This document shows, one piece after another, positions 1 to 12,139 of a stretch of 64,000 nt of DNA. The notes beneath the pieces were generated by a model. It was not told the DNA's origin and made no database searches. It worked only from the letters and a program-made list of their open reading frames with translations. The position numbers and the translations under genes are program-made. The DNA comes from Epiperipatus broadwayi. Taxonomy: Eukaryota; Onychophora; Udeonychophora; Euonychophora; Peripatidae. Where the stretch lies: contig JAQFVV010013303.1 of assembly GCA_028023455.1 (NCBI GenBank), positions 1-64,000 on the forward strand, read 5' to 3'. Within the stretch, counting starts at the first letter, position 1, and each line of letters begins with the position of its first letter.

Positions 1-195
1 TTTACGTTGAGCAACGAATATTATTTTTAACAAAACAATTCATAAAAATATCTATTTAGTTAAAATACAAATTAATTTGGATTGTCCAATACTTACTGTT
101 CATATATATATAACTGCAAGTCAAAGATGTGTTGGTTTTAGTGTTTTCTTTGGTTAAACTCCTAAGATCTCTGTAAACAACGATCCGTTAAAATC

Positions 196-334
<139 letters not shown>

Positions 335-2490
335 GTAGAAGAAGCATTTTAAAAAAGTCTCTTAGTTGATTATTTGCATGCACTTTAGCGTAGTGGTATC
401 TGTTATTTGCTGAATTCAAGAGTTAGAGCTTCTTAGAATGAAACTTAATCATCATTTGTGTTGAATAAATATCATATAATATGTCAAGTAATTAACAGTT
501 ACTCTTTTTGTTTCAAAAAATGGCAGTCACATTCTGAACATTCACAAATTTTAACCATGTAAATTTCAGCATGTATAAAATTAAATAAAGATGAGAATAG
601 AAGTATAAGAATGTGCAGTTGTATAAAGACAAAATTCTTATAACATGAAATGTGTGTACTGCTGTTGTTTTTTGTTTGTTTGGCCAGATAAAACACCGAA
701 ATTTTATATTGTGAAAAATGAATGTATTGAGCTATTAAAAACTTTGCTTTTCTCTTTTTTAAAAATGTTTTTTTTTTTTTTATAATTCCAAACTTATAGA
801 TAAAACATGTCAATATTCATTATTGGTTTTATCAAGTTATTAATTAATTATTAACTTAAGCTTAAGCATTACTACAGTTTAATTTATGAGTGCCATTTTT
901 TTTTTTTTTGTATTCATATAAAAATTGCGAACTGAGTGAACTGAAAAGTTGTTGGCTCAAGAAATATATCTCAGGAATTATTTATTATTTTTCAGATAAT
1001 TTTATTTATGTAATAATATAAGCCTAATCTACAAATGCCAAATTTCTTGCATTCACACATAAATTGCAACCTGAAGTAACTGAAGAGTGCTGGCTCAGTG
1101 TATCTTGGGAATCATATACTTTTATCTCATGTTTTTATTCATATGTCATAATTTATATGTTGGTGAAATAGAAGTTTTAAATATATATAAGCTTAGTAGT
1201 ATATATGAAAACACTGTAAAGGTTATATCATTATTTCATTATACTTTTATTTTATTGAATATACATCAACATTCTACTGATTAACCATAATGCCTAGGAC
1301 TTTACTTATTTTACCTTCAACTAAGAATCGCTAAATACCTTTATTCCTGTTTAATTTTAGTTGATAAGATAAAAAATCTCCATATTCTATCCTGAATTTG
1401 GATCCTGTGCAATGAGTGTGACATCACAAAATTTTATATATATATGAGATAGAATGAGTTAACTAAAGTGCTTTTCAAATTCATTTTCTCTCTCTCTAAT
1501 TTTAAAATTAACTGATGTTATTTGTTTAATTACTATAACTATTGTTTTATTGATGAAATTTAAATGTTATTTAAATCACAAATGATATCTATTGTTCATT
1601 ACAATAACCAGAATCTTACTTAATCTACCTATTGAACCTTGTTTTGTAACTTTCTGTATTAAGTTGTCATTGCTTTTGATTTTTCTCAATTTAGTTAGCC
1701 TTTGACCAGTATTGGGTAAAATCTTATTATTTCATTTAATACTGTACATGAAATTGTAATGACAGATGTTATATCATTTCTTCTTTCTGCAGTCAGTCAT
1801 TATAGGTGACCTTTGACTTCCTGAATTGGATTTAAGTCGCATTAAATCTTATGAAAGTTATTGGATAATTTTTTAAAGCTAATAAAGAATAAAACGAATA
1901 GACCATAATTCAAATAAAACTGCTTTGCATTTCCTGTGAATTAAGCAATTAGAAGTAAATATTGGCTGATCAAATTTTGTTTCAGTTTTAACATTGAATT
2001 TATTTATAAATTCTGTAACAAAACAATATTAAGATAAATATTTAATTGTGTATTAATTTTCTGCTAATTTTATTGAAGAATTATGATTTAATTTGCAAAG
2101 GTAAAAGATGAACAGTTGGTCTCGTAATTCATAATTTAATTATCTAAAAATTTTTTAATTAAAAGCAATTATATTAAATTAATAGTTTATTATTACTAAA
2201 TATTACTATTGTCTTAGTGGGAGTTATTAGAAACATTTATTTTTATTCCAATTATTATCAATAGACAATAGCTGATAATGCTGTATTCCACATTCTCACA
2301 CTAGTTTTTTACTTAACAGGTTTTATCAATGTGAAGCTTTAGACAACTTGCATCTACTGATCCAGATTCAGCAGTTACATTTAATTTTTATATAATTAAG
2401 ACGGGTTTTGAATTTTGTGCTATTAACTTTATAGTAATAAAAGAGATAAAAGATGGCCGTTGCATATAAGGTCAATTAGATGTAAACTCT
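335..2490. other. AT-rich stretch, no gene recognised
   Basis: I see only short open frames with low-complexity, intron-like composition and homopolymer T runs. No splice-framed exon, transposon domain or structured repeat could be supported here. Confidence 0.5.
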
Positions 2491-2493
2491 TCA

Positions 2494-2518
2494 CTGATGA
2501 AGGCTGTAAGCTAGAAAC
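2494..2518 (+). ncRNA. hammerhead-like core motif
   Basis: The sequence reads CTGATGA, then a short hairpin (GGCT, loop GTA, AGCT), then GAAAC. This has the order of the conserved hammerhead ribozyme core (CUGANGA, stem II, GAAA). Hammerheads of this compact type are known from Penelope-like elements. The base next to each core box is A on both sides instead of the usual G-C pair, and I cannot define stems I and III with confidence. It is a degenerate candidate only. Confidence 0.3.
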
Positions 2519-2600
2519 CAAACTAAAGATGTGGCTTTAATAGCACTATTATCTAATATCTATTAACTACTGAGTATGCCTAGTGTCAAAAAGAACTGAA

Positions 2601-2692
2601 TTGCTCTTAAATGCAAATGCTGAAACATAATTATACTCTTTTTATTTTTTTAATTTTTTTATATTATTCAAGTTTCAGCACTTTAAGAGCAA
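2601..2692. repeat. short inverted repeat
   Basis: Two arms of about 30 bases (2601-2631 and 2663-2692) are complementary with a few mismatches, around a T-rich loop. Each arm contains TTGCTCTTAA or its complement and the GCTGAAAC / GTTTCAGC pair. It is probably the relic of a small foldback element. Confidence 0.65.
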
Positions 2693-2910
2693 TATTTATA
2701 GGAACATAATAAAAGTAGCTATGCAAGGATCTGTGAATCAAAATACCTTTTTAAATTTTTATTATAAGAATCTTCAATTGACATTTTTTAAAAAGAAAAT
2801 GTAAACAATGAGTTATCACAAGATTATTTTTGCACTTTAATTATTTTATTTTGAAATATTACCAAATTCACCACTTCCTTTTTTTTTTTTCTGTAATATC
2901 TTATATAAAC

Positions 2911-3070
2911 GCAATTTATTCACTCTACTTTGAACATTTTTTTAGCAAAAACATTTTATTATACATATATGCATAGACTGCAGGACAGTTGAAACGTAAA
3001 ATTGTATATACATATATGTGCAATAAAAAGTTTTTGCTAAAAAGAATTGAAAATAGAGTGAATAAATTGT
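2911..3070. repeat. palindromic repeat, family H, copy 1
   Basis: The left arm (2911-2975) and right arm (2996-3070) are diverged reverse complements sharing CAATTTATTCACTCTA, TTTTTAGCAAAAAC and a TACATATATG block. At the centre lies GACTGCAGGACAGTTGAAAC (2976-2995). This resembles stem II plus the GAAAC box of a hammerhead, as in the second copy at 35705-35810. The CUGANGA half is missing here because the sequence turns back on itself. Confidence 0.65.
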
Positions 3071-3079
3071 ATTTTATTT

Positions 3080-3360
3080 TGCCATTTGTTTATAGCATTT
3101 GAAATAAAACTAGAATATTAGAAACATTAAGGCTTTGTTTGTAATGGTAATGTATCCATCTGCAATGCCAATAATTTGAATCTAAGTTTGATAAAACTTT
3201 ATTAATTTTTTCAAATTCCAACCAGGTTTAGAGATTTATTTCTAGTTAATCAGCCTTAGCTATCCTAACTAACTATTTAATATTGGTCAATAGATGAGTA
3301 TCAAAGATAATGCAGAGGGAAAATGTTCAAACTGTCATCACTCAGTACTTAGTAGAACAT
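3080..3360. other. AT-rich, nothing recognised
   Basis: No reading frame, tRNA-like promoter or inverted repeat could be supported. Confidence 0.4.
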
Positions 3361-3474
3361 AGTGCGTAATGTGCTGCATCATTTAATGCAGTAGCGGATG
3401 GTCCATGGATTTTAGCCCAAAACACTATCACTTCTTGTGCTCAAACTTTTTATGATCTCTTGAGAAATTCTTAA
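3361..3474 (+). mobile_element. SINE B copy (degraded)
   Basis: The 3' part (TGCTCAAACTTTTTATGATC followed by TCTTGAG) matches copies at 18945, 24570 and 52860 in this window. The 5' part, with GTAGCGGATGG and a following GGATTTTAGCCC, is a decayed tRNA-like head. The ATT tail has been lost. Confidence 0.55.
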
Positions 3475-4050
3475 TTGCTTTTTTTTAAATTGAGGGCTGG
3501 TAAGAAGACTTATAATTTGAAATTTTGCTTTTTAAAAACTATTTTATTTTTCCTTATGTAAATATATACGAAATCAAAATGTATTGCGTTTTTGTTAATA
3601 TTTGCTTTTTAATTTGTCTTCTTTAACACAATGTAAACTCCAGAATTTTTATTGGTTAATATATATCTAATTTCAGAAATTAAAAATAATTAAGTGGAAA
3701 TTTTTTTTGTATTAATTTGAAAATATTGATAGAAAAATCAAAAAAGCTTATTTTTTTTAGATACCAAAATTATTTCAAGACTTTTCAATAATTTTGAGTG
3801 CTTCGACATCCATATTAACATTTGATTTTTATCTTGATTGTATTCTTTTTTTTTAATATTCAATAAATTATTTTTATCAGATTGAACACAAGGCAAAAAG
3901 AAAAGAAATGGAAACTAATATTTACTTTATTAATGTTGGAAAAAAAAATTTGGTAAACTAAATGATTTTGCTAAGTATTTTAAAAAGAAAAATGTATATA
4001 TATATATAAAGATTTTCATCTAATCTTTAATAATATGTGAAATGCTGAAA
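3475..4050. other. AT-rich, nothing recognised
   Basis: Homopolymer-rich sequence with an (AT)n patch near 3995. No coding or repeat structure could be supported. Confidence 0.4.
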
Positions 4051-4054
4051 TCTT

Positions 4055-4245
4055 TGATAGATGTGCCTTAAAAATGCTTATAAGACAGCCAATCTGATGT
4101 AATAATGACTGCACAGAGAACTCTCAAGTCGAAACACAAGGCAGAGATTTTACGAGAAAAAGATGGTTCCACATTCTTTTCTACTTAAATTTATATATAA
4201 ATAAGCCAGCCTCAAGCATTTTGACCTAAGAGCATGAAACTAAAG
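4055..4245 (-). repeat. repeat family R, diverged copy
   Basis: Read on the minus strand it aligns end to end with the copies at 54296-54520, 56047-56267 and 56391-56530: TTTCATGCTC near the start, then AAAATGCTT, then CTTGTGTTT in the middle, and a GGCACATC end. On the plus strand it contains GACTGCACAG followed after ten bases by AAGTCGAAAC, which resembles the stem II and GAAAC part of the hammerhead-like motifs at 2976 and 35781. Confidence 0.5.
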
Positions 4246-4335
4246 AGAGATAAATTTGCTTAAAAACTTTTATTTAGTATATGCACTAAAAAGACAAAAA
4301 ATAAATTGTTTTTTTAAACCACAATTGGAATTTTT

Positions 4336-4401
4336 ATATTTAACTTGAAATAAAAGAGGAGTTAATTTATTTATCCCATACTTTTATTTCAAGTTAAATA
4401 T
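4336..4401. repeat. perfect 21-bp-arm hairpin
   Basis: ATATTTAACTTGAAATAAAA plus one G (4336-4356) is the exact reverse complement of 4381-4401, with a 24-base loop. It may be the core of a short foldback element. Confidence 0.75.
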
Positions 4402-4499
4402 ATAAACAAATTATGGGTAAATAAAGCAATTACTTTTTAGCTTTTTAATAAACAGTAAATAAATGTGTTTTATTATAAAATATTATACATATTATAATT

Positions 4500-4752
4500 G
4501 AATGGGCTTTTATCTAGAATGAAAATAGGTTATCTAAGTTACCACAATGAGTGAAAGAGTATGTCTTTGATCCTTATACCTATATATACACATATACTTA
4601 TATTTAATATTTAGTTGATTCTTAACCTCTCCTCTCCCAAAAATGAAATTAAAGTGTATATGGTATATATAGGTATAAGGGTCAAAGACATTCTCTTACT
4701 CATTCTGATAACTTAGATAACCTATTTTCATACTAGGTAAAAGCCTGTTCAT
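4500..4752. repeat. foldback element, about 100-bp arms
   Basis: The left arm (about 4500-4600) and right arm (about 4655-4752) are reverse complements with scattered mismatches. Matching blocks are ATGGGCTTTTATCTAG, AAAATAGGTTATCTAAGTT, TCTTTGATCCTTATACC and their complements. Just outside, CATTACATATGG with similar flanks occurs twice (4750 and 4818), a short direct repeat. It fits a non-autonomous foldback/MITE. Confidence 0.8.
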
Positions 4753-5339
4753 TACATATGGCACAATCAATCATGGGCATCAAAGCACTTATCAATGTTA
4801 TGATTTTAAGCCCATTCCATTACATATGGTACTACCAATCGTGGGACCAAAAGTCATATATTAATATCCCTAGAATCATATATTAATATTATACTTAGTT
4901 ACACATAAAATATACCCAATTGTGGGTTAATATGATTTTATATTAATATACAATTCTATATTTTCACATTTATAATTTTTTTTTATATGACAAATTGAAC
5001 TGGAATATTGAAATTTGCTGAGAATTAAAACCCAAATAAAATAGATGATAGTCAACAATTCAAATTGTTTTAAAATGGACAGGTTATATAGTGAAAGAAA
5101 AAGGTCATATAAAATAAGAATTTCCATAAATATAAAATTGTGTTTTGACAAGGATAGTAAAAGTGATAGCAACAATGAAAATTTCCACAATGTATAGCAT
5201 AATAAAAATATTTATTACAGTTCAAAAGTTGAAATAAGAAGTAATATATAAAAAAAAATTAAAATAAAGTAGTAGAAAAATTTATGATAACTAGATGCCA
5301 TATCAAAATGTTGTGATTAGAAACAAGTATTGAAAAAGA

Positions 5340-6255
5340 AAATGGAGTTGACATACAAAGTGAATAGAGAAAAAATAGAGGATAATATTTTAGAGGGTAT
5401 AGAAAAACTTTTTACAGCAATGCTGCAAAGAAGTATTTTGTGGATTAAAATGGGAAACTAAAGGGGTGAAAGTAAATGGAGATTATTTAAGTCATTTAGA
5501 TTTCACAGATGATGTAGTTGTTTTTGCAAATAATGCTTCAGAGCTGCAGGAAATGTTGCAGGAGTTATCAGATGAAAGTAGGACTAAAGATAAATGTTAA
5601 AAAGACTAAAATAATATTTAATCGATTTGCTCAAAATATGAAAATAAAGATTGATTATGATGAGTTAGAAGAAATTAACAGTTACAAATACCTTGGTCAG
5701 ATTATTAATACAGATGGAAATATAATGAATGAAATTAATCATATAATTAAACTTAGTTGGAGTGCTTTTGGTAGAAATAACTTCATACTAAAAGAAAATA
5801 TGCCTATGTGTTTGAAAAGGAAGGTTTTTAACAAATGTGTTTTACCAGTTCTTACTTAGGGATCTGAGACTTGACACTTAATAGAAAAGCAATACAGAGA
5901 CTTCAGACCACTCAAAGAAGTATGGAGAGATGTATGTTAGGAGTAACAAGAAGAGATTGAAAATGCAATGTATGGGTAAGAGAACAAACAGGTGTTACTG
6001 ACCTCATTGAAAAAATTAAAAGATTGAAGTGGAGTTGGGCTGGACATATTTCTAGAAGAGATGATAATAGATGGACAATTGAAATTTTAAACTGGATTCC
6101 AAGAGATTGTAAATGACCCAGAAAGAGACCACATGTGAGATGGATGGATGAAATAAAGAAAGTGTGCAGGGGTGATGTGGAGAAGAGAAGCTAAAGATTG
6201 GAGAAGATGGATTAAACTTGGAGAGACCTTCATCCTACAGTGGATTAATAATAAT
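5340..6255 (+). pseudogene. RTE-like LINE, 3' half of RT ORF
   Basis: Conceptual translation gives the reverse transcriptase palm with FTDD (codons 5502-5513), then DVVVFANNASELQEMLQELS, the KINVKKTKIIFN block, EINSYKYLGQIIN, and VFNKCVLPVLTYGSETW. The conserved tail follows, with LKWSWAGHISRRDD, RPHVRWMDEIKK and WRDLHPT. This is the standard C-terminal half of RTE-type non-LTR retrotransposon ORF2. In-frame stops and frameshifts (for example near 5575, 5857, 5960 and 6113) make it dead. The N-terminal endonuclease is absent, consistent with 5' truncation during target-primed reverse transcription. It is the best preserved of at least six copies here (10415, 14320, 22690, 27310, 54965). The RTE assignment rests on remembered motif spacing, not a search. 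Confidence 0.88.
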
Positions 6256-6272
6256 GATGATGATGATGATAG

Positions 6273-6569
6273 AAAAAGAACAGGACATCTGGGGGGACCA
6301 CAGTACCAATTTTCCAATTCCCAGAAACCAATAAAACTCCAGATGAACCAAGGGAAAAAAAGGGAAATGCTAATGATGGATCATTTAAACAAATGATATT
6401 GATGATGCAACAAATGATAGCAGATCAACAACAAATATTCACCAATATAGATAACGCAAGGCCAGATATAAAAACAGATCACAAACAAATGATGGCAGAT
6501 ATGAAAGCAAATCAACAACAATTGGATAACATGATTTATTCCTCAACCATAATTCAATCAACGAAATAG
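6273..6569 (+). CDS. Q/M-rich open frame, unknown origin
   Basis: An open frame of about 98 codons without an early ATG runs from just after a TAG at 6270 to a TAG at 6567. It begins in a proline-rich stretch (FQFPETNKTPDEPREKKG) and then becomes a repeated polar pattern: QQMIADQQQIF, DHKQMMADMKANQQQ. The repeat of QMMAD-like units looks like an amphipathic or coiled-coil segment, as seen at the start of some transposon ORF1 or Gag-like proteins. It sits directly after the end of the RTE-like LINE and could be a fragment of another element. There is no homolog I can name. Confidence 0.35.
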   Translation, partial: KKNRTSGGTTVPIFQFPETNKTPDEPREKKGNANDGSFKQMILMMQQMIADQQQIFTNIDNARPDIKTDHKQMMADMKANQQQLDNMIYSSTIIQSTK

Positions 6570-6860
6570 TGTGGATAATTGAAATTTGCTTGAAACTCTG
6601 AGTTCATATCCCCTATATTTACAGTTAAGTTTCAGGTATAAAAATGCCTGCATTTCATATCTTAATACACACATGTATAGTTTTAAATATATTATATATA
6701 TATTAAATGGTCAAAGCAAAAATAATGCTAGCCTAAATTATAAGCAATTTTTTGTTTCCACATATATGTAATTGTGGTCAAACACTTTTGGATCGAAATT
6801 ATTTCAGTAGCTTAAGCAAGGTTTTATAGTTCTTGCTGTGGATTTTTCTTGTAAATATGT

Positions 6861-6900
<40 letters not shown>
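6861..6900. repeat. (CA)10(TA)10 microsatellite
   Basis: Ten AC units are followed directly by ten AT units. Confidence 0.95.
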
Positions 6901-6901
<1 letters not shown>

Positions 6902-7044
6902 ACAAAACTAAAATGGCACATTTAAGCTTCCTTGACAGGATTTACTTTTTCTTTCTCTGGTTTGTAGTTTTGTTTAATGAAAAATACTGCATAAACAATT
7001 ATTGGTTCATCATCACATTTTCCTTGTTGCATTCTGAGTTATAA

Positions 7045-8267
7045 CTTTTTTAGAATGGCATATTCATGTTGAAAAATATTAGATTTCAGGCAATTGGTAG
7101 CTTACTACTTTATAGCCACTAAACATAACATTTGTTTCTATAGTGGCCAGCTTCAAAAGAGCAGCAGTAAAACTAAAGAGGAATTGTAAAAAAAACCCCT
7201 TTCAGTTATATTCTCGAGTGTTCTCATTTGTTTTCCAAACCATAAATACTTTAATTACATTTAATAGAAAGAAAATATTTTATATACTATAATTAATTAA
7301 ATTCTTATCTTGGAATAAAAGCAGCACTAGATTTACCTAATTGTGTTTTATTTTCTTAATGTATTGCACCAACAAAAAAAAATAAAAAATAAAATGCAAT
7401 CTAAAATTAAAATAAAATCTTAGTTTTTTTTAATCTCTTTTTTTTTTTTAAATTAAATTAAACCCAAATGTATATGCTTTAATTAAGTTTTATCTTTTTT
7501 TGACTTTTTAAAGTCTTTTTTTTTTTGTTATTAATGTAACTTAATTATGTTGTTTTTGCAGCAAACCCACATTCCAACTTAAATTCACTCGATTATAATT
7601 TTAAGTACATTTTTTAAAAATTTCTAAATCTTTTAGTTTCTCATAACAAAAACTAGCTATATTATCTTATTCTATATTATAAAATACTTAGTTTTTTTTT
7701 ATATTTAAAATTCTTCATAATTTATTAATAATAACTAACCTGTTACCTTGTTATTTTTAAATATTTATTATAAAATATATTTTTTGTTTAATACCCTAAG
7801 AGAATTTTAATGCTAAACTTTTATTTTTCATACAAATACTATAACCCAGCTCTTCCCCTGTATAAGATGACATAGCATTATATGTGTGGGTGCGCGCGTG
7901 CAATTAGATAACATGGTAAATTACATTATGCCAATAATAATACATAAGTACTAATAATAACTGGATAAATTACATCAAGTCAGCCTTCATGCTTAAACAT
8001 ATCTGTAGAATATCTGTAATCAATTTTATACCATTCTAAATACAATGACAATACATATGACATTGCAACTTGGCAGTTACACTCAAGCAGAAGTCAATAG
8101 CAAAGGAGTATAGCCATCTTAGTTTAAAATAAAGAGGGCAAGATAATAAAGAATAAAAAAGTTAAATAACCATGCAAAATAATATATGATGAACAAATAT
8201 ATTCACACATATCGCCCATTTATCTCTTAGTCTACTTATTTGACATCTTGGAATATTATCTTTTAAT
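7045..8267. other. AT-rich, nothing recognised
   Basis: A and T runs and short open frames only. No exon-like GC shift, tRNA-like element or long inverted repeat could be supported. Confidence 0.4.
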
Positions 8268-8665
8268 ATATTTTTTTAAAAATCTTTGTCATTATACTAA
8301 TTGTAGAGTTTTTTGTCACACTCTTTCAGTGAAACATTCAGTTTTCCTAATGTATTTTGGAGATAGTGTCTGTAACTTCCCACATGAAAATTATGTTTAG
8401 GCTTAATATGGCATGCAGTTTTATGAAGTCTATTAGTCTTCATTCATTCAAATGCCAATCCAACAAAGGTTTGCTCTTACAATTATAGATTCAATATTAC
8501 CACATCCAAAAATGCTGATTGTTCTTATGCATTGCCAATATATTTTCCGAATATTATAAAGCATTTATAATTGAAAATTTTCTGGTGCTTTTATGATAGG
8601 GAGACTACAAGTCACTTCCATATAATAAGTGTGTCAGAATAACATTTCGCATAAAGAAGAGGTTG
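8268..8665 (-). pseudogene. LINE ORF2 C-terminal fragment
   Basis: On the minus strand the pieces read LLYGSDL, then YNIRKIYWQCIRTISIFGC, then GNIESIIVRANLCWIGI, then NRLHKTACHIKP. This follows the order YGSE-W, R-ILGI-W-D, E-L-RA--ESIE--I---LRW-GH--RM, RLPK-VFYGEL typical of the region downstream of the reverse transcriptase in some non-LTR elements. Several frameshifts and stops are present. A second piece of the same kind lies at 51015-51430 (+). Confidence 0.6.
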
Positions 8666-8669
8666 AAAT

Positions 8670-10410
8670 CAGAATCGCTATTCATGTAAGTCAAGAATGG
8701 ACTATAGTTTCCAGAATATATATTTTCATTGTCTTATTTAGTGTAGTAATCTAACCAATGGTATGAGAAGATTGTCTCAACCTTGCCTTATCTTAACATT
8801 CTTGCTTGGAAATAAAATAAAATTTAAAAAAGATTACGAAGAGAAAGAGAGAGAGTGTGTATAGAAAAAAGAAAAAAAACTTGTATAAATAAGGACTGCT
8901 TAATCCATAAATTCTAGGCATTTTAGATATATCTTATTTTCATTCATATTAATTTTATTATATATAGTAATATACTTATAAACAACTATTAAAAATTATG
9001 TTCTTATTTGTAATATATAGAAAAAAGTTAATTCTTGTATAATTTATTACCAGTAATAAGCATACCATAATAGTGTGATATGCCTATAATATTTTTAAAT
9101 TAAATTGTAAGATACATATATAGTATAATTTGACTTTGGTAAGTACTGTAGCATGATTTTTCAGTTTTTAATTTTTTCTTTTCATTCTAGGTAGTATTTT
9201 TATAATTTTTCTGATTAGCATTTTAATGATGAACTATTATCTCTTTCTCTTGATATATATATTTAAATATTCTGTTAAATGGAAATTTATTGCTTTGAAA
9301 TAACATCTTATTTTTATATTACAAAAAAGCAAACTTTTATGAAATTTAAATTTAAAAAAAGGGAAATTTATTAAAATCTGCACTGAAAATGGCAGCTGAT
9401 GCTAAACGTGACGCCTTATCAGAATGGTTTATAAATTGCCCCATTTATGCAGGACAATTTTCATATCCAATCAGTAACTCATTATTCAGAAATATTGGTA
9501 CTCAGGAGGATAATATTTTTAACACAATAATTATCTAAACGTTCAATCGTTCTATAAGAATAAAATAATCATTTATAAAAGAAACAATTATATCTGTTGT
9601 TATACAGATATTATTTTTCACTCATCTTTTTAAAAAGTATTTCTATTAACTGTGATTTTAATTTTTTCATTGTTTGTAGCATTAATTTGTGTATTGCTTT
9701 TTTTTTTTTTTTAAATCTTGCCACAAAGCGTCTTAAATAACTGTGTCTATATGAAATGGTATTTATTTCTTAACTTAATATTTGATATTTGATTCTCTTC
9801 AAAAAGAAACAAGAGATCGAGGGAGAGAGATGAGAGAATCAAAATTCATTTTCCTAAATCTCATTTACAGTAACTACATGAAAAAAAAAGGTGAAGTGCA
9901 GTTTAACTTCTCTAATGTTCTTATATTGTTTTTTTAATGGTTTTCAGAGCTAAGTTAATTGAAAACAGATCGAGTTTATTTTCAAGTCTTTTTTTTTAAA
10001 AAAAAAAACTTTCTATAGTTGTATGATTATTTAAAGAGAGAAAAGTATCTAGGTAGAATGGAAGATTTTTTTTTATAATTGTTTTTTTTTTTTTTGTATA
10101 TATACTTTTTAAAAAATTCTTAACGCATTTAATTTTTTTTTAAAAAAAAAAAAAACATTTTTCAATTATATAAACATCTTTGAATATGTATAAAAGAAAG
10201 GAAATAAGTAAAAACAAATGTGGTGTTCCACTATCCAATCAAAGAAATATATGGATATATTAATATTTCGAATATATGTGTATATAACTATTCCAGCGAT
10301 TATCTAACTTTCTCTTTTAGTCATATATATTGTTGGTAAAATTGTAAACGAAATATTTAAATGATAAAGATGTATCAGATAATTAAGACAATGCAGGAAT
10401 AAGATTGATA
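8670..10410. other. AT-rich, nothing recognised
   Basis: Long poly-T and poly-A tracts near 9700, 9990 and 10130. No coding or repeat structure could be supported. Confidence 0.4.
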
Positions 10411-10414
10411 TTTT

Positions 10415-11465
10415 GAAAAAGGTGATAAAGAAGATATTAGAAATTACCGATCTATTAGTCGTTTATCAGTTTTATTACAAAAATTTTATCAAAATAATTA
10501 CAAACTCTTTACAGTAAACTGTAAACTTTAACGCAACCAAAAGAACAAGCTGGATTTAAAAGAGGTTTTGGAACAGTAGATCATATCCAAATATTGAAAG
10601 AAGTTGTAGAAAGAACAAATGAATATGAATTGCCATTATACTTTGGATTTGTATATTATAAAGAAACATTTCATTCCATAAACATTTTTACAGTGATTAA
10701 AGTATTGGAGGATCATCAAGATATGACATATAGAATATTATCATAATCTAAAGAATATTTATCAAAATGCAATAGCAAATTACGATTAGTTTAAGAAGAT
10801 TAACATTGAGAAGATGTACTTCAGGGTGATTCCATATCTCCAAAATCATTTTAGCGATTTTACAAGAAGTTTATTATGGATTAAAATGAGAAGCTATGGG
10901 AATAAAAGAAATATTAATTTATTTAAGTCATTTAGATTTTACAGATGATGAGTTATTTTTGGAAGTAATATTTCAAACCTTTAGGAAATGTTTCAAGAGT
11001 TATTAGATGAAATTAAGAATTACAACTTTTAAGATAAATGATAAAAAAATTAAAGTAATGTTCAATGTTTTTTTTTTTTCAGAAGAAAAAAGACTGATAA
11101 TCAGAAATTAGAAATGTCTTAGCCAGATTACCAATATGCATGAAAACATAATGGTTGAAATTAATTGTAGAATTAAATTTGGGTGGAGCACTTTTGGTAG
11201 AAATAACTTAATATTAAAAGAAAATATTACTATGATTGAAAAGGGTTTTTAACAGATGTGTCTTATTAGTTCTAACTTATAAATCTGAGACTTAGACACT
11301 TAACTGAAAATCAATTCAGAGACTTTAAACCTATTAATAAAAAATGGAGAAAATTATGCTAGATATAAGAAGAAATTGAAGGTGAAATACATGGGTGAGA
11401 GAACAAACAAGTATCAATGAAATAATTAAATATGGATAGACCTTCATCTTGAAGTAGATTAATAA
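10415..11465 (+). pseudogene. RTE-like LINE copy, heavily decayed
   Basis: Recognisable blocks in order are KEQAGFKRGFGTVDHIQILK (reverse transcriptase fingers), LPLYFGFVYYKETFHSI, an FTDDE palm motif near 10938, then KIKFGWSTFGRNNLI-like text near 11175 and a WIDLHLEVD-like end near 11440. All match the copy at 5340 but with many frameshifts and stops, so it is an older insertion. It keeps more of the upstream fingers domain than the 5340 copy. Confidence 0.75.
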
Positions 11466-11742
11466 TCATTGGAATTGATGGTTAATGTCTATAAAATTAG
11501 AAAAAAAGTGTCATCCAAGTTTAATATGTTGTTTATTGTCTTCCACTGTTGATATATTCAAATATTTATCACAAAAAAAATAAATAACAATTCAGCAAAG
11601 AGAATGAAATCTTTGATTTTTGTTGTCATTGAAAACAAGTCATATTTGTTACCATATGCATATATTAAAAGCAACTATGTAGACAAGTAATTGTATTTTG
11701 ATTTTGATTTTTTATATACACTTCCTTTAATTAGTTTCCTTT

Positions 11743-11744
<2 letters not shown>

Positions 11745-11821
<77 letters not shown>
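11745..11821. repeat. (AT)n microsatellite, left of foldback
   Basis: About 38 uninterrupted AT units. With the array at 12061-12135 it brackets the inverted repeat at 11858-12060. Confidence 0.95.
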
Positions 11822-11824
<3 letters not shown>

Positions 11825-11857
11825 GAAATAATGCTTAAAGCTAAATGGGATAATGTG

Positions 11858-12057
11858 TAACCATTAGAAACCAGTAACCATCTAAACATACCAATAAGTG
11901 TCCATATATATTTATTGGACCATTAGTAAGAGTGGATTTCCACTCATAGTGGATTTTCACTCTTATTATTAAAAGGAGAGAGATTGCCTTGACAACAGTG
12001 TGAAATATTGATTACTATCTATATTGGTATGTTTAGGTCTTTACTGTTTTCTAATGG

Positions 12058-12060
<3 letters not shown>
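11858..12060. repeat. foldback element between two (AT)n arrays
   Basis: The arms 11858-11895 and 12023-12060 are reverse complements with a few mismatches (AACCATTAGAAA and TTTCTAATGGTT; AAACATACCAAT and ATTGGTATGTTT). Nested inside is a second hairpin, 11928-11964, built on AAGAGTGGATTTCCACT. Both outer ends run into long (AT)n arrays. The element could have inserted into TA-rich DNA, or the AT tracts may be expanded termini. Confidence 0.8.

Positions 12061-12135
<75 letters not shown>
12061..12135. repeat. (AT)n microsatellite, right of foldback
   Basis: About 37 AT units directly follow the right arm of the foldback. Any open frame across it translates to alternating Y and I and is not a gene. 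Confidence 0.95.

Positions 12136-12139
<4 letters not shown>

Noticed and set aside
499-813. 104-codon minus-strand open frame
   Set aside because: It spans a poly-T/poly-A tract and has no recognisable domain; expected by chance in sequence of this length.
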